Below are positions 22,439-34,327 of a DNA stretch of 64,000 nt, one piece after another. Position numbers and translations under genes: made by a program. Source of the DNA: Gonapodya prolifera JEL478. Lineage: Eukaryota > Monoblepharomycota > Monoblepharidomycetes > Monoblepharidales > Gonapodyaceae. The stretch spans positions 252,082 through 316,081 of the forward strand of contig KQ965749.1 of NCBI GenBank assembly GCA_001574975.1. The letters are read 5' to 3'. The notes under the pieces were generated by a model. It worked only from the letters and a program-made list of their open reading frames with translations. It had not been told where the DNA came from and did not search any database. Numbering within the stretch: the stretch's first letter is position 1; each line of letters opens with the position of its first letter.

Positions 22439-24549
22439 TGCAAAGTGTGAATGCGCAGACTGGAGATCCGTCGATGGATTGGTTGAGGGCGGTGGGCGGT
22501 CTTGTGACCTCGATACGGTGCGTCCTCGGCGAAGAGGCGGCGAAGAGACGGCGAAGAGACGGGCGGAGATGTCACGGACAGCACACGCCGATGATGCGCG
22601 AAGGGAGAGACCGTGAATGGGGCGTGTGATGTGTTCTTTTGGATGGGGTTGGACCCTGAAGCGGAAAGTTTCCCCACAATTTTTGGACGATGCAACGGTT
22701 GCACTTGCGTCACCCCAGCAGGATAACGATGAGGTACCCACGAATCGTCGGATGTGTTAAAGTCTTAAAATCTTACGTAAATTGTACCATGGCACCTACA
22801 GGTGCTTCATTTAAGCGCAAGAGTGTACACGTTCAAAGTGGCGAGGAGAGAGAGAAGGTACCGACAAATCTCCTGATGGGACATCCCTTTCCAATTATGC
22901 AATTTATTTACGACGTGCGAGGATTTGCGACAGAAGATGAACGCCGAGGGGAATTACGATCCCGAAACACCACATGCACATTCCCCCAAATTCAGAGCCG
23001 CACGACAACGTAAAAGGTGGGTCAGGGATTGCGGTCATGCAATTAGCACAAAACGACTCTGTAACCCCAAAAGAAGATCCGGAACTCAGGCAAGGATCGG
23101 ATTATGTACATCGGAGCAGTAGACTGAGAGAAGACCAGACATCGGTACTGCACACGTCATTTAAACATTGAGACAGAACAATGGCCAATGGTGGTCAAGG
23201 AAAGGATCGCTCGTAGATCTTGGCATTGCCGCAGTCGTTATATAAGTTTTACGTTTAACTCGAAGGACCAATGCTCGGGCATAAAAATGACAAGCGGTCT
23301 TGGGGAGAGTGCGTGTGCAGCAGTCGACGTCAATATGTATGTTCAAGCCGCAGATAGACCCAAAGAATGGACTGTGGTGTACCGCCTTTTACGGAGCAGC
23401 AGGTATACGCAGTCTACCGAACGCGGCATTTGTGGGTATGCGCCAACGATGGGCAATGGTAAGAACAATGGCACGCTTGGAGACAGCACTAATGGGTCTT
23501 GTCCCAAATGCATTTGACAACTAGAGATTCGTTCCTGCCCATGCTCTGAGCAAAAGCAGTCCGAAAATGCGGCGCGATCACGTACGATCGTATATTGGAG
23601 TCGTGGAGTGCTCGAATGCTCCATGCAAGACTGTGAAGAGTGGCAAGGATATTGTACAGCTCAAGAGGTGTGTTGGGTGTTGCATTGCGAGGTATTGCAG
23701 CGTTGTTTGTCAGAAGGAACACTGAAAGAATCACAAGAAGTGGTGCATACGGCTGAAGGAGTGCTAGAACGTCACTGCAGAAGTCGGCGTCAGATGTTGT
23801 TCAACGGATTCGGAATAATTGGTGGACGGACTTTGGTTGGTGCATCGATTAGTCACTCATATAGTATTTAGCATCACTTTGATTACAGTCTCTGAGATTT
23901 TGTGAGATGGCTTTTAAAATACATATGAACTTTCAACAGAAAAAGGTGATTTGGAACCTAGTACATAAAGCAGGAGATCACCATTTCCCTTACATAATTC
24001 CGTGGGGTTATAATCACTTATATCTTGTGCCTGTTGAGCTTCTTGGTGTAAAAATGGCCCTCGATTTCCATCGGCGATGAGATTTTTCGGCAGTGTGAAT
24101 CATCATTCAAACCTCAAATATTCAAATGGCACAAATGATATGGGGGTGAGTCCAAAAACACGATATATGTGCCTCTTCACTATTAGACATTTAGTGCAGA
24201 TCCGTAATATTCGATCGTGACGAACCTGCCGACAATGTACTTGTCACCTGCCCGCTTCGATATGCACTCACCCTTGGTCAGAAATCACATTTACCAGTAC
24301 CAATATCCACTAATAAAAATCAACATCGGGTATAAATACAGTAACAATAAGCACCAAACTACGTGACTTCCACATATGTTGCGGCTTGTACGAACAAAGT
24401 ACATACTTCTGCGTCGGGGTATGTCCCGCGCGATGATCTGTCCACTGACAACGCCACTTGCCCTCAGTAGCGACGACTGTAAAAAAGTAATTAACATCCT
24501 CCTTCCGCTCCCCGGCCCCCTCAACTGGACTGCACTCCAGCCCGAACCT
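22439..24549. other. Long intergenic region
   Basis: About 2.1 kb without a supportable gene. Open frames on both strands are under 110 codons, have no family character and share no consistent splice structure. The right part (23.9-24.5 kb) is A/T-richer and is the 3' flank of the PX gene. I see no tandem or inverted repeat of note. Confidence 0.5.
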
Positions 24550-26682
24550 TCACTCCTCGTACTGCACCACACCTCCACTCGAGGTCCCCGACCTGCTGCC
24601 CAACCCATGCGGGAGCGCCAAATTATCACCCGCCACGGGGTTTCCGAGCCCGCAGAACTCGAGCAGCTGGGGACACCCGTACAGAACAGGGTCCTGCACG
24701 AGCACGTCGAGCATGTCCTGGAACACCTTGCGGCGGGCGTCGATGATCGCTGGCGTGTAACGCGTGAAAAAGTCCTTGATCGGGAGCGAAGGCAGCGGTG
24801 GGAGCGTGCTGTGGCCTGCGACGGCGTGTGGGGTACCAGGTCTGGGTGTGGTACGCCCCGTTGGTGTTGGTTGGAAGGAGTAAGACCGCGACAACGAGTT
24901 TTTGGATTTCGGGGGGTTGTAGTAAGCGTTCTGGATGTCCCGGTGCAGGTCAAGGAAGTCGGAGTAGCGCTTGTTGACGACCAGGATGCAGGGTTCGGAG
25001 TTGCGGTAGTGTGGGACGTTGGGGCGGAGAAGCTTGTAGGAGAAGGTATTGTGAGGATGGCGTTCGTAGTGGTTCATAACAAAACAGGTGCGATATCGCT
25101 CCTCCTCAAAATCTCGAACCACCTTGCGATCTTGGTAATCTCACCCGCCCCCGCCTCCCCCTCAAAACCTCACACGCAACAATAGCACCACCCAGCCCCG
25201 CCGCCGCCGAGAAACTCACCATCACAACAACCTTATACACCGTCACGGCCCTCGAGAAAACCGTCCAAAACCCCGGATCGTCCACGACCCTTCCGTCCGC
25301 CAAGATCGTCACCGGGTCTGTCACGATGGCCGCGACGCCCAGCTTGTGGTACTTTTGCGGTAACGAGTCCAGGGAGGGTAACGCCACGCGCGGGTTTCGA
25401 CGAAGGCCGTTGGCTTTGAGTTTGAACCGCTCAAAGGGGGAGGATGGAATGCGGCGCCGGGGAGGGTCGGATGACGAGGTGCCGACGGTGCGTTGGACGG
25501 GGCGGGAGGAGATGGAGGGTTTGGACGTGTCGGAGATTTCGGAGCTCGTGGCCGAGGCGAACACGCCGCTCGGTGGGCGGGAGTCGATGGGTTGACCGTG
25601 GCGGGACGGCGTGAATTGCGTGGGTTTATCGGTTTGACCCTGCCCGAAGCCCGAGCCGACGGCAGAGGCAAGCGTGGGGTAGGACACCAGTGCGCGTTGG
25701 GCGTGCAGGTGCGAGTCGGAGGAGCGCCGGCCGTGGCCGAGGTTGCGCTCGGAAAAGGCAGTGAAGGAGTCGTGCGAGTCCCGGATGTGAGAGGGTTTGG
25801 CGGCGGTGTTGGAGGTGGCGGGGATGACGTTGACGGAGCGCTAGAGGTGGGGGAGGGGAGGACGGTGGCGTGAAGGTGTGGGTTAGTGGGTGAGTGCGGA
25901 AAGGGAGAGTGGAAGACGAGACATACAGATCGAGGCATGTTCTGCGTATATGTGGATATGGCCGTAAGGAACGCCGACATGTTCTCCGTGGTTGTCATTC
26001 GCTTCACGTGCGGGGAGTAGTCTATGTCTGCCGACTTTTCGCTGTGCCGCTCGCTTCCATGGGAGTCATCGTACTCAGAGACGGTATCTGCGTTGGAGAT
26101 TCCCGAAACTGCAGAGACGGCCGAGATTGCAGATACGGTGGAGCTCATTCTGAGCAGCCGCGATCTGTCCCGATAGTCGGCCGCCGTGGACGTGCTACTG
26201 GAGATGTTGCCAGCGTCCACCCCGCCATTGTGACTGGACTCGAGCGAATTTGCGCCGGTGCTCTTTCGGTGCGTGTACGGGTGGAACGCGCCCGTCTCCG
26301 TGTCGTCTCCGCTGTCTTCGTCCCAGTCCGGGTGAACCGGTTCCGCAGTGAACATCTGGAACTCTTCCGTCTGGGGGTAGCTGTGGCGCAGCGAGAGGGA
26401 AGCGTAGAAGCTGGACGCGCCCGTCGGGGTGCGTTTCTTGACCCGTCCATCGAGAAACCCCGGACCCAGCAAACTCTCGTCGGGGGAGAGGGAGCGAGCG
26501 AGCGAGACGCGGTTTGAGTGCGTCGTTGTGTCGCGGGGTGTTGGCGTGCGTGTCCGTTCGGTGACGGAGATGACAGCGAGTTCGGAAGGCGATGCGAAGT
26601 ATGCGGCATCCGCTGCTGGAGCCAGCGAGGATGCGCTGGTGAGCGCGGAGAGGCTCACGGGAGACACTACGCGAGCTGTCAT
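24550..26682 (-). CDS. PX-domain protein (sorting-nexin-like)
   Basis: This is a phosphoinositide-binding protein expected on endosomal membranes. Exons are 26682-25927, 25840-25220 and 25122-24550 (649 residues). The N-terminal ~420 residues are Ser/Thr-rich and probably disordered, with acidic patches such as DWDEDSGDDTE. The PX domain lies in the last ~190 residues. NTFSYKLLRPN is followed by KRYSDFLDLHRDIQ, the usual R-Y-S-D-F phosphoinositide-contact motif with Lys in front. A Pro-rich loop (LPPLPSLP) follows, then a helical region with VFQDMLDVLVQDPVLYGCPQLLEF. A Ser/Pro insert sits between the RYSDF helix and the Pro-rich loop. No BAR or other domain is visible, so the sub-family is unclear. 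The gene is divergent from the EHD gene and shares its upstream region. Confidence 0.8.
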
Positions 26683-27227
26683 TTTATGGGACGCAGAGGG
26701 CAGTGGAGTGAGTTGAAATTCGCTGCGTGATTGACTGTACGGGGCGTGATGTTTGTAAGTTCAGGGTCAACTACTGAAAAGCCCCGAATCTGAGACAACG
26801 CACCCGAGAAAGATGATCCAGCTACTGAGCAGAGACGGGTCTGCTGGTCATCATTCCGGTGCGACGGCAGCTGCTGCCCACGAAGAGAAAGCAAAGAATA
26901 GAGGGCTTGCTTTGGCGGTGCTTGGGCCGTCTGACATACTTTGAAAACCCCTCACTGCAAGAGCAACAGGTAGCGAAAAAAAATCCCGCTATTAACGAAA
27001 AGGTAACGAGTCTGTAGAAGCAATAATAGTGGTGCCAACTCTGACCGGCTGAGGTCCAAATGCCACAAGCTAGCAACTGTTAGTCGAAACACGCCATTAA
27101 CATAGCGGCTTACACACTTTGAAGTGCTTCTCCAGATTAATAAACAACCAAAGATCATTCCACAGCAATTGCCTGTCCCTCCCCTCAGCACGATCGGCAA
27201 AATCTCCCCGGCAGAACTCCCCTCCCA
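26683..27227. promoter_or_regulatory. Shared bidirectional upstream region of PX and EHD genes
   Basis: The two start codons face away from each other across 545 bases, so both promoters lie here. I see no diagnostic TATA box or repeated operator. The stretch next to the EHD start is C/T-rich on the + strand, as is common just upstream of fungal start codons. Confidence 0.5.
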
Positions 27228-29674
27228 ATGAACCCATTCGCTCCCACCTCCGCCTCCTCCAGCCCATCCCCATCCCGCTCGTCATCGAATCACAACCTTC
27301 CCTCCTCTCCCTCCTCTCCGGGCGCTGCCCCGCCGCGCTACTCCTCGAACGCGCTCGCACCCGGAGGCTCAAGCCCGCCTCCACTCCCGTCACGACGCGG
27401 TGCGCCCTCGGGCTCGAATGAGAAGAAGCAGTACGAATCGGACTCGGCTCGGCTGGATGCGGGCAATGATGGGGCGCGCTCGTCGGATCGTGATGTGTCA
27501 CCTGCGTCGACAAGTCTGGCGAGCAAGGGAAAATCACCAGTGCTGAAGAAGGGACCGCGTGAGGATATTCAAGTGTGCGTACTTCTCTCTATCTCTCGTA
27601 GCGTGTCTGCGAGCTATCATCTTCACTAATGAACTTCCGCCCCGCTCTCTGACACGTACGCAACAGGTACACCGACATCATGGACGGGTTGAAACAACTC
27701 AACCGCAAAAAACTGCGACCTTTGGAGGAATTGTACAAGTTTGAGCAGTTTCACTCCCCGCCGCTCACGGACTCGGACGTGGCAGCAAAGCCAATGGTGC
27801 TCCTGTTGGGACAGTATTCAGTTGGGAAGTCCACTTTCATAAAGTACATTCTTGAGAGAGAGTACCCTGGTACGTCCGGGGTGCCGAGGTGTCGAGCTCG
27901 ACGACTTTACAACATACTGTCGAAACTAACCTTTCAGGCTGCAACATTGGCCCCGAACCCACGACCGACCGTTTCAACGCGGTTATGCATGCCCCCGACG
28001 ACCGAATCATTCCCGGAAACGCCGCATGCGTCACGGCGGACCTTCCCTTCACCTCTCTGACGCGGTTCGGGACGTCCTTCCTCAACCGCTTCCAAGTCTC
28101 GCAAATGCCCTCGCCCGTGCTGTCCCAGTTCACGTTGATTGACACACCGGGAATCTTGAGCGGGGAGAAGCAGAGGCTGGGACGACAGTACGATATGAAT
28201 AGCGTCACGGAGTGGTTTGCGGAACGGGCGGATTTGATTCTGTTGCTGTTCGATGCGCATAAGTTGGATATTTCGGATGAGTTCAAGGAGATCATCATGA
28301 GGCTCAAGGGGAATGAGGATAAGATTCGGGTGGTGCTCAACAAGGTACGTTAATGGTCTCAAATCATTTCCGTTCTAATTCATATGGCGTGACTATTCCC
28401 CACAACTACCCGTCCCCCACTCCGTGACCTCTCCAGGCCGACCAAATCTCGGGTCAACACCTCCTCCGCTGCTACGGCGCGCTCATGTGGAGTCTGGGCC
28501 GCGTCTTCTCCAACCCCGAAGTCGTGCGCGTGTATGTCGGATCCTTCTGGGACCAGACGTCCAAATACCACGACATGGAGGACCTCCTTCTCGCCGAGCA
28601 AGGGGACCTGCTGAACATGCTTCGCGAACTGCCCCGAAACTCTGCCATTCGGAAAGTCAACGAGATGGTGAAAAGAGCTCGCACGGCAAGAGTGCATGCG
28701 ATTATTATAGCGCATTTGAGGAAACAGATGCCAACGTTGTTTGGGGCGAAGAGTAAAGCCAAGGACCTGCTCGCGAATCTACCCAGGGAGTTTGCGGCGA
28801 TTCAGAGGAAGTTTAATATACCGCCGGGGGACTTTCCCGACCCGGAGAGGTTCAAGCAGAGACTGGAAGGGTTTGAATTGGATAAGCTCCCTAAGTACGA
28901 TAAGAGGGTCGTGGCGGCCGCAGAAGAGGTGGGTTTCGTCACACTGCACCTCATCCTCTGTTGCCACCTCCCTTTGAACGAATAATGATACCACCCAAAC
29001 GCCAGCTCCTCTCATCTGACCTCCCCCGCTTAATGCTCCAATTCCCTCAAGACCTCACAGTCTCGCCCAGCTCCTCCTCAGGCGCTGGCGGAGCTGGCGC
29101 GGTGGCTGGAAACCCCTTCCAGGACATCTTGACCGAGATGCAGACCTTCACGGCGGTGTCGGGAAATCCCTTCGAGGACGAGAGCCCCACTTCGGCGGAG
29201 AGAGATGCGCCGGGGGGGCCGCCGAGATATGTGTTTCAGTGAGCACCTACCCCCCCCCCCCCCCCCCCCCTCCCGAAATCTAAATTTGAACTCTCCAAAA
29301 CCCCCTTCACCGCCCAGCTACGACCACATCCCCCCGATCGATAAATCCTCCTTCGTCCACGCCTTCCAATCCCTGCACCTGCACGACGGCAAGATCACGG
29401 GCGGCGCGGCGCGGCCGGCCTTGGAAGCTACCGGGCTCGACAAGGAGACACTGGCGAAGGTGTGGCGCCTTGCCGACTGGACAAAGGATGGGATGCTGAG
29501 CGTGGAGGAGTTCGTGGTCGCCATGTGGGTGTGTCGAGTTGTGAGGGAGGGGTGAGTGTAATGAGGGATCGGAGAGGTGTTGGAGAAAGAGAAATTTAAT
29601 TGCTGGTTTTGTGTAGGTGGGCAGAGTTACCGGCGGAGTTACCGGCGACGTTGAAACCGGGGGGTGGGAGATGA
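27228..29674 (+). CDS. EHD family dynamin-like ATPase with C-terminal EH domain
   Basis: EHD proteins (RME-1, PAST1) are ATP-driven membrane-remodelling proteins of endocytic recycling. Exons are 27228-27574, 27667-27869, 27938-28344, 28437-28928, 29006-29238, 29318-29551 and 29617-29674 (657 residues). The nucleotide-binding motifs are LLLGQYSVGKSTF (P-loop, about residue 164), TLIDTPGILSGEKQR (G3, about 250) and LNKADQIS (G4, built across intron 3). A helical middle domain follows (KRARTARVHAIIIAHLRKQM). NPFQD and NPFED motifs sit before a C-terminal EH domain whose EF loop, DWTKDGMLSVEEF, keeps all calcium ligands. A Pro/Ser-rich N-terminal extension of ~115 residues begins MNPF, a third NPF-type EH ligand, and is unusual for the family. 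Intron 5 contains a run of 20 C. Confidence 0.92.
29250..29271 (+). repeat. Poly-C tract in EHD intron 5
   Basis: An uninterrupted run of about 20 C lies near the 5' end of the intron. Such runs are prone to length errors in sequencing and to slippage in vivo. It does not affect the coding model. Confidence 0.8.
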
Positions 29675-29853
29675 GGTGATGTCTCGATCCGCCAGATATA
29701 CACGGGTTTGTTGGACGGGGTTCATCAGCGTTCGGAACGGGATCATTAGATTGTCACATCCATTTTGATTGAATTTTGTAAGTAGATGAAAGAGGATGCC
29801 AGAAAAAATGTCGTCTTCATGCAACCCAAGAACTCTGAAACATACACCACACT

Positions 29854-31334
29854 ATGAACACCGTCACAAAGTTCGACGCGCAGCACGACGACCTAATTCA
29901 CGATATTGCCTATGACTATTATGGGAAACGGTAACCATCTGTGTCAGACCATCCCTCGATCTCCTCAAACGAAGTGTTCGACCAACCTAGAATGGCCACC
30001 TGCGCGTCCGATCACCGAATCAAAGTCTGGGACATGGACGATACGGGAAAATGGATCCTCAACGACTCGTGGAAGGTGTGAATCTCGTCTTGTGCCCACT
30101 CTCTCCCTTCTTCACGGTCATCGAAGTCATGGCTTACTCCGATTCCTCCCCCGCCCCTCGCCAGGCCCACGACGGCTCCGTCCTGCGCGTTTCCTTCTCC
30201 CATCCCGAACACTTCTCACTCCTCGCCTCGTGCTCGCTGGACCGGACTGCCCGCATCTGGGAGGAGAACGAGGCGGAGCCCCGCGGATCTGGGCGCCGAT
30301 GGACCTCCAGGGCCGTGCTGGGAGACGGACGGGGCGTCGCGCAGGCTGTGGCGTTTGCGCCTAATTGGAGCGGGTTGAAGCTGGTGCGTCGTGTCATTTG
30401 GTGCAATTGGGGTTTCCCGGCCAAGCTGAATTCGAAACTCAATCGTGTCGGTACTTTGGTGTAACAAGGCAACGGTATCTTCGGACTCGCGGCTTCGACT
30501 CTATGAGGCTCTAGACCCATCCAATCCTGCGCAGTGGACTATGGTGGACGACGTTCCCTTCTCATCCTCCACACCCTCCCCCTCGCCCGCCTCCACACCT
30601 TCGCGAGACGTCGATTCTCCTTACACACTGTCTTGGTCCACTTCTCGGTTTTATCCCGCTCAGCTCGTTGTGGGGTGTGGTAAGGAGAACGTCGCACGGA
30701 TATTGCGGAGGGACCCGATAACGAACCGCTGGAGCTCGGCAGAAGTTTTGGCCGGCGCAGCAGATGCTATTTTGGATGTTGCGTGGGCGCCGAATGTTGG
30801 AAGGTTGGTAGAACAGCGTTCGACTGAATTGACGTCCCCTTTCTTGCTTCACACTCCCTCTTCATATTGCACCCAAATAGATCCTACCACCTCATCGCCA
30901 CAGCCTCTCGCGATCACCATGTCCGAATTTATAAGCTCACGCCCGAACATTCGTCTTCCTCGGCACCAGGCACACCTTCAGAGGAACAAACATCTGCTCC
31001 CAATAATTCTCGTCGAACCTCGTCAGCTGTCACGGCCTCACCAAAAGGGCCTTTGAAGTACCGAGCTGAATTGGTTATGGACGACGCTTCTCATTCGGCG
31101 GAAGTGTGGAGGTGTGCCTGGAACGTCACAGGCACGAGCTTAGCGACAAGCGGAGAGGATGGGAGGGTTCGGGTGTGGAAAGGTAAGCGATATTGGCGTT
31201 GCAACGGTCTCCATTTTCCTGACATGCCTCTTACAATACGTCCCAAAAAAGCATCGTTCCTTGAGGAGTGGAAGTGCGTGTCAGTTGTGGGGGCAGAAGT
31301 CCCACTAGAATCGATGCAAGGAGATGCATACTGA
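29854..31334 (+). CDS. SEH1: Nucleoporin SEH1 (WD40 protein)
   Basis: SEH1 is a beta-propeller subunit of the nuclear pore Y-complex and of the SEA/GATOR2 complex that regulates TORC1. Exons are 29854-29930, 29991-30075, 30165-30383, 30469-30803, 30881-31182 and 31252-31334 (366 residues). The WD repeats follow SEH1 order. They are HDDLIHDIAYDYYGKRMATC with IKVWDMD, AHDGSVLRVSFSHPE with LLASCSLDRTARIWEE, SSDSRLRLYEALDP, SWSTSRFYPAQLVVGCGKEN, ILDVAWAPNVGRSYHLIATA with DHHVRIYKL, and EVWRCAWNVTGTSLATSGED with VRVWK. A Ser/Thr-rich insert before the last blade is common in fungal SEH1. The gene follows the EHD gene by 179 bases on the same strand. Confidence 0.9.
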
Positions 31335-31471
31335 GATGTGTTTGATTGAACATTGAATTGGATCAAAAATATCTTGTTATTTTCAGGCAAGGTTTCACCA
31401 ATGTGTATCGGAGCAATCAGATCGTCGAGCATTTTGGATCAAAGGAGCAAAAGTCCCATGAAGGCTCGGCA

Positions 31472-33140
31472 ATGACCGTCGCACCATCATCTCCTTCAAT
31501 CTTTCCCCTCTCAGAGACCCTACCCCCCTCAGCCTCTCTTTTCGCAATCGAGCGATCAACCGCGTTCCCCTCCATCACTTGCAATCCACAATTCGCCTCG
31601 CTCCGCCTCCTCCGCCCCGCTCTCACCGCCATCGTACAACTCTGTAAGATTTGGATAGGTCATCTCGATGGACTCACCTTCCACGTTGAAGTCCTGGAGG
31701 GAGCCGCGAGCGAGACTGGGTTCACTTTGCTCGTGAAGACGACGTGGCTCCGAGTATCATACACGGAACTGATACCCAAATGTGGGAGTGTGGTGTGGAT
31801 GGCGTACCAGAGTGGATTGGAGGGGCAGGTGTGTTTCAATTCTTTATGAAGTTTGTCAATACACTGCACCACATCTCTCGTCGCTCGACTCTTCCAAGGA
31901 CCCGTCGATAACGTATCGATTCGAGCACCGATCTCAGTATCTGCGTTTACAGCTTGGAGAACGTGGAGAGTTCCCACTCTGGGCCGCGACACCACCACCC
32001 ACAGCCTTGATGCAGGCAGACATCATTTCACAGGACAAGACGCTCATGGCCTCCACTCCCCAACTGGATACTCCGATACCAGACGGGCCTAAAACGAATG
32101 AAATTCAATCTGGCGTAGGTCCGCCTGAGGCGCTCGACGTGCTGGAAGTTCTGCATGACACCGCGAACAAAGGATTGCCGACGAATACATCGGATCAGTC
32201 CCAAACGGAGGAGACTGCTGCTCTTTCACAGCACGATGTTCAAAGATCGTCATCTCGTGCTAGTGCTGCTTCGGACGGTGCACAAGACAGGAGAGGGATC
32301 TTACCACAGAGTCCTGTACTGCTCACGGATGTGCAAGATGTCGTGAATGAGAGTCATTCGATGGGAATCGCTAATACAACGGGCGACGCGGACCCTGATC
32401 TCTCGAATACGCCTGGTGCTGCAACTCTACTGGACTCTATCGCAAGCATCAATCCCTCCACAACCGAAGCGAATGTCGGTGATACCGGCTCGAATGCTTC
32501 TGCTTCAAGAACGGAGGAATCCTCGAGCTCCTCGATAATGGAGGAGCTCGCGATCAAGGCAGACGTATCGGTCTCGAACCCAGCTGCGCATGAAGCTCCA
32601 TCTGAGACGGAAGTATCACTTGATCTGAACGCGGCCTTGGGGCAGTCGGAGACCGGCATGGAAGCGGTGGGGTTAGCAAATCAACCGCAGCCGAATTCAA
32701 TACCGCAAAGCGTCGCCGAGTTCAACGTGTTGAGCGAGTCGCACGCAAACAATGAAGAGCTGAAAATGTCCACCTGGGAACTTGATAGCTCTAATAATGG
32801 TCAAGTCGGCTCCGTCAAGGCAGCTGCTTCTGGAAACAGCGAGGGGGATCTGGACATGCCATTGCAACCGGTCAGTCCTCTTCACCAAATCAGTGGTACA
32901 AGTAATTTCGACGTCGGGAAAATGGACACCGTAAAAGACTTTCACCCCGCTCAAAGGGACCTACTCGTACGTCGTCCGATCCTTAATTCCCATCCCATCA
33001 CACAGGCACGAAAGTGGGTCCGCGAGGGGCTTAACATGAAATTGACATTACAGGCCGGGATTGAGCGGGACGCACAGATTGCGGCACAATTCTCGAGGAG
33101 AGTAACCAAGCCGAACGTAGCATTGCACCTTGCATCGTGA
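31472..33140 (+). CDS. Unrecognised Ser/Thr- and acid-rich protein
   Basis: I do not recognise this protein. A two-exon model, 31472-31828 and 31899-33140, joins in phase with good sites and gives about 532 residues. The first ~150 residues look globular (GHLDGLTFHVEVLEG, TGFTLLVKTTWLRVSYTELI, GSVVWMAYQSGLEGQ) and continue over the intron into DPSITYRFEHRSQYLRLQLG. The following ~300 residues are low-complexity, rich in Ser, Thr, Asp and Glu. The C-terminus is more structured and basic (FHPAQRDLL, GIERDAQIAAQFSRRV). A further 39-base in-frame segment near 32965-33005 begins GTACGT and ends CAG and may be a small intron. The gene follows SEH1 on the same strand, and the start Met is a guess. 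Confidence 0.45.
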
Positions 33141-33210
33141 TTTAATGATAATATGAAATGACACGGTATTATTACATGACACCAAACTTCTCCATTTCTT
33201 TCTTCAATCG

Positions 33211-34289
33211 TCAGACGTATCTTCCTCGTTTCCCCGTCGACATTTGAACCTGATGGTCGAAGTTGACCCACAGCTTTATGCAGTTTCGGTCCCTCCAATT
33301 GTTCACCCAGGCTGGGTCCCACAGCTCGCTCGCGACACCGAGGTCTTTGCAGCATCTGGCAAGCGCTTCGTACCGCATTGCACGTTGAACTGACGGGTCT
33401 GTTCCTGGATTTGGTGGCACATGTGTTCCGATGGGGGGAATAAAAGAACCACGTGCGGTGGCGACAAACTGCTGGCGGCACAACAGCGCAAAAGGTTGAG
33501 AGACTATGGTCGAAGTGAGAGTTGGCGGACCGCTGGGTAGGATAAGCCATCCTGGTGGTTACAAATCAAAACTTTTTCAATTCCGTCCGATAGCAAGAGA
33601 TTCACCGACCTTCATAGCCGAAAACACTGTTTAGAAGACTTTCATATCTATCCTCCCGCAGATATACCCAGCCAGTATCTGCAAGGTGTGGCCGTAATCA
33701 GTCAATATCCATTGAACCATCGATAGGATCATTCTTAATTCATTGTCATGGTAGACGAACCTTCTCGAACAGAAAGATCATAGTCGCCCCATGAGCGAAG
33801 GAGTTGCTCCACTACTTGCTTTGGAAATCTTTGCTGTGCGACCGTGGCGTAAACTTCGATGACCAGACGTCCGAGACACGTTGTGGATGGATTGTCAGTC
33901 AACGTGATAAGCGATATGGATGAAAGCGACGTACCTGAAGCCCATTCAGGTCTTTGGGGAAGAATTTCGTCAAGGAAGGGGGTCCGAAATGATGCGGAAG
34001 CTGGCTGGTAAAGCTGCCCAAAGGGGACCGGTGTTGGTGTCAACGGTGGCGACGCGGTTGACGGTGATTCAGATGGAGTGGAACGACACTTTGGCTTCTG
34101 AGATTGCGGAGGGGACTCGAGGTCCTGGCGCGACGGTTTCTGGGGCGTGTGCTGACCAACGTTGTTCTGCCGCGACGGCCGCGACACGGTGAAGCCAGGC
34201 CAGGGTGAGTCTCCGCCAGGTTTCGCGTAACATCGAGTCTGGGAAACGATCCGGAGGCGGGTCCTGGTGCAGAGACATCTCCGATGCAT
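33211..34289 (-). CDS. MGM101: MGM101 family mitochondrial nucleoid recombination protein
   Basis: MGM101 is a Rad52-type single-strand annealing protein needed for maintenance and repair of mitochondrial DNA. Exons are 34289-33935, 33853-33761, 33678-33610 and 33551-33211 (285 residues). Each join restores family sequence: EWASVYATVAQQRFPKQVVE, SVREDTGWVYLREDRYES, LLNSVFGYEGWLILPSG, IVSQPFALLCRQQFVATARG and EALARCCKDLGVASELWDP. The last is the family hallmark. The first 25 residues are rich in Arg and Cys and lack acids (MHRRCLCTRTRLRIVSQTR), as in a mitochondrial presequence. The next ~90 are Pro/Ser-rich. The start codon lies only 38 bases beyond the citrate carrier stop on the same strand, so its promoter must lie within or very near that gene's 3' end. 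Confidence 0.88.
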
Positions 34290-34327
34290 GTTCCGTGGAT
34301 AATTATCGCCTCAACAAAAAATGTTAT

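Noticed and set aside
25321-26682. 453-codon single open frame on the - strand
   Set aside because: It reads through the first intron of the PX gene into a wrong frame; the spliced model ends in a real PX domain.
32951-33550. 199-codon open frame on the - strand across the 3' end of the Ser-rich gene
   Set aside because: It is an out-of-frame reading of MGM101 exon 4; the MGM101 frame is clearly the conserved one.
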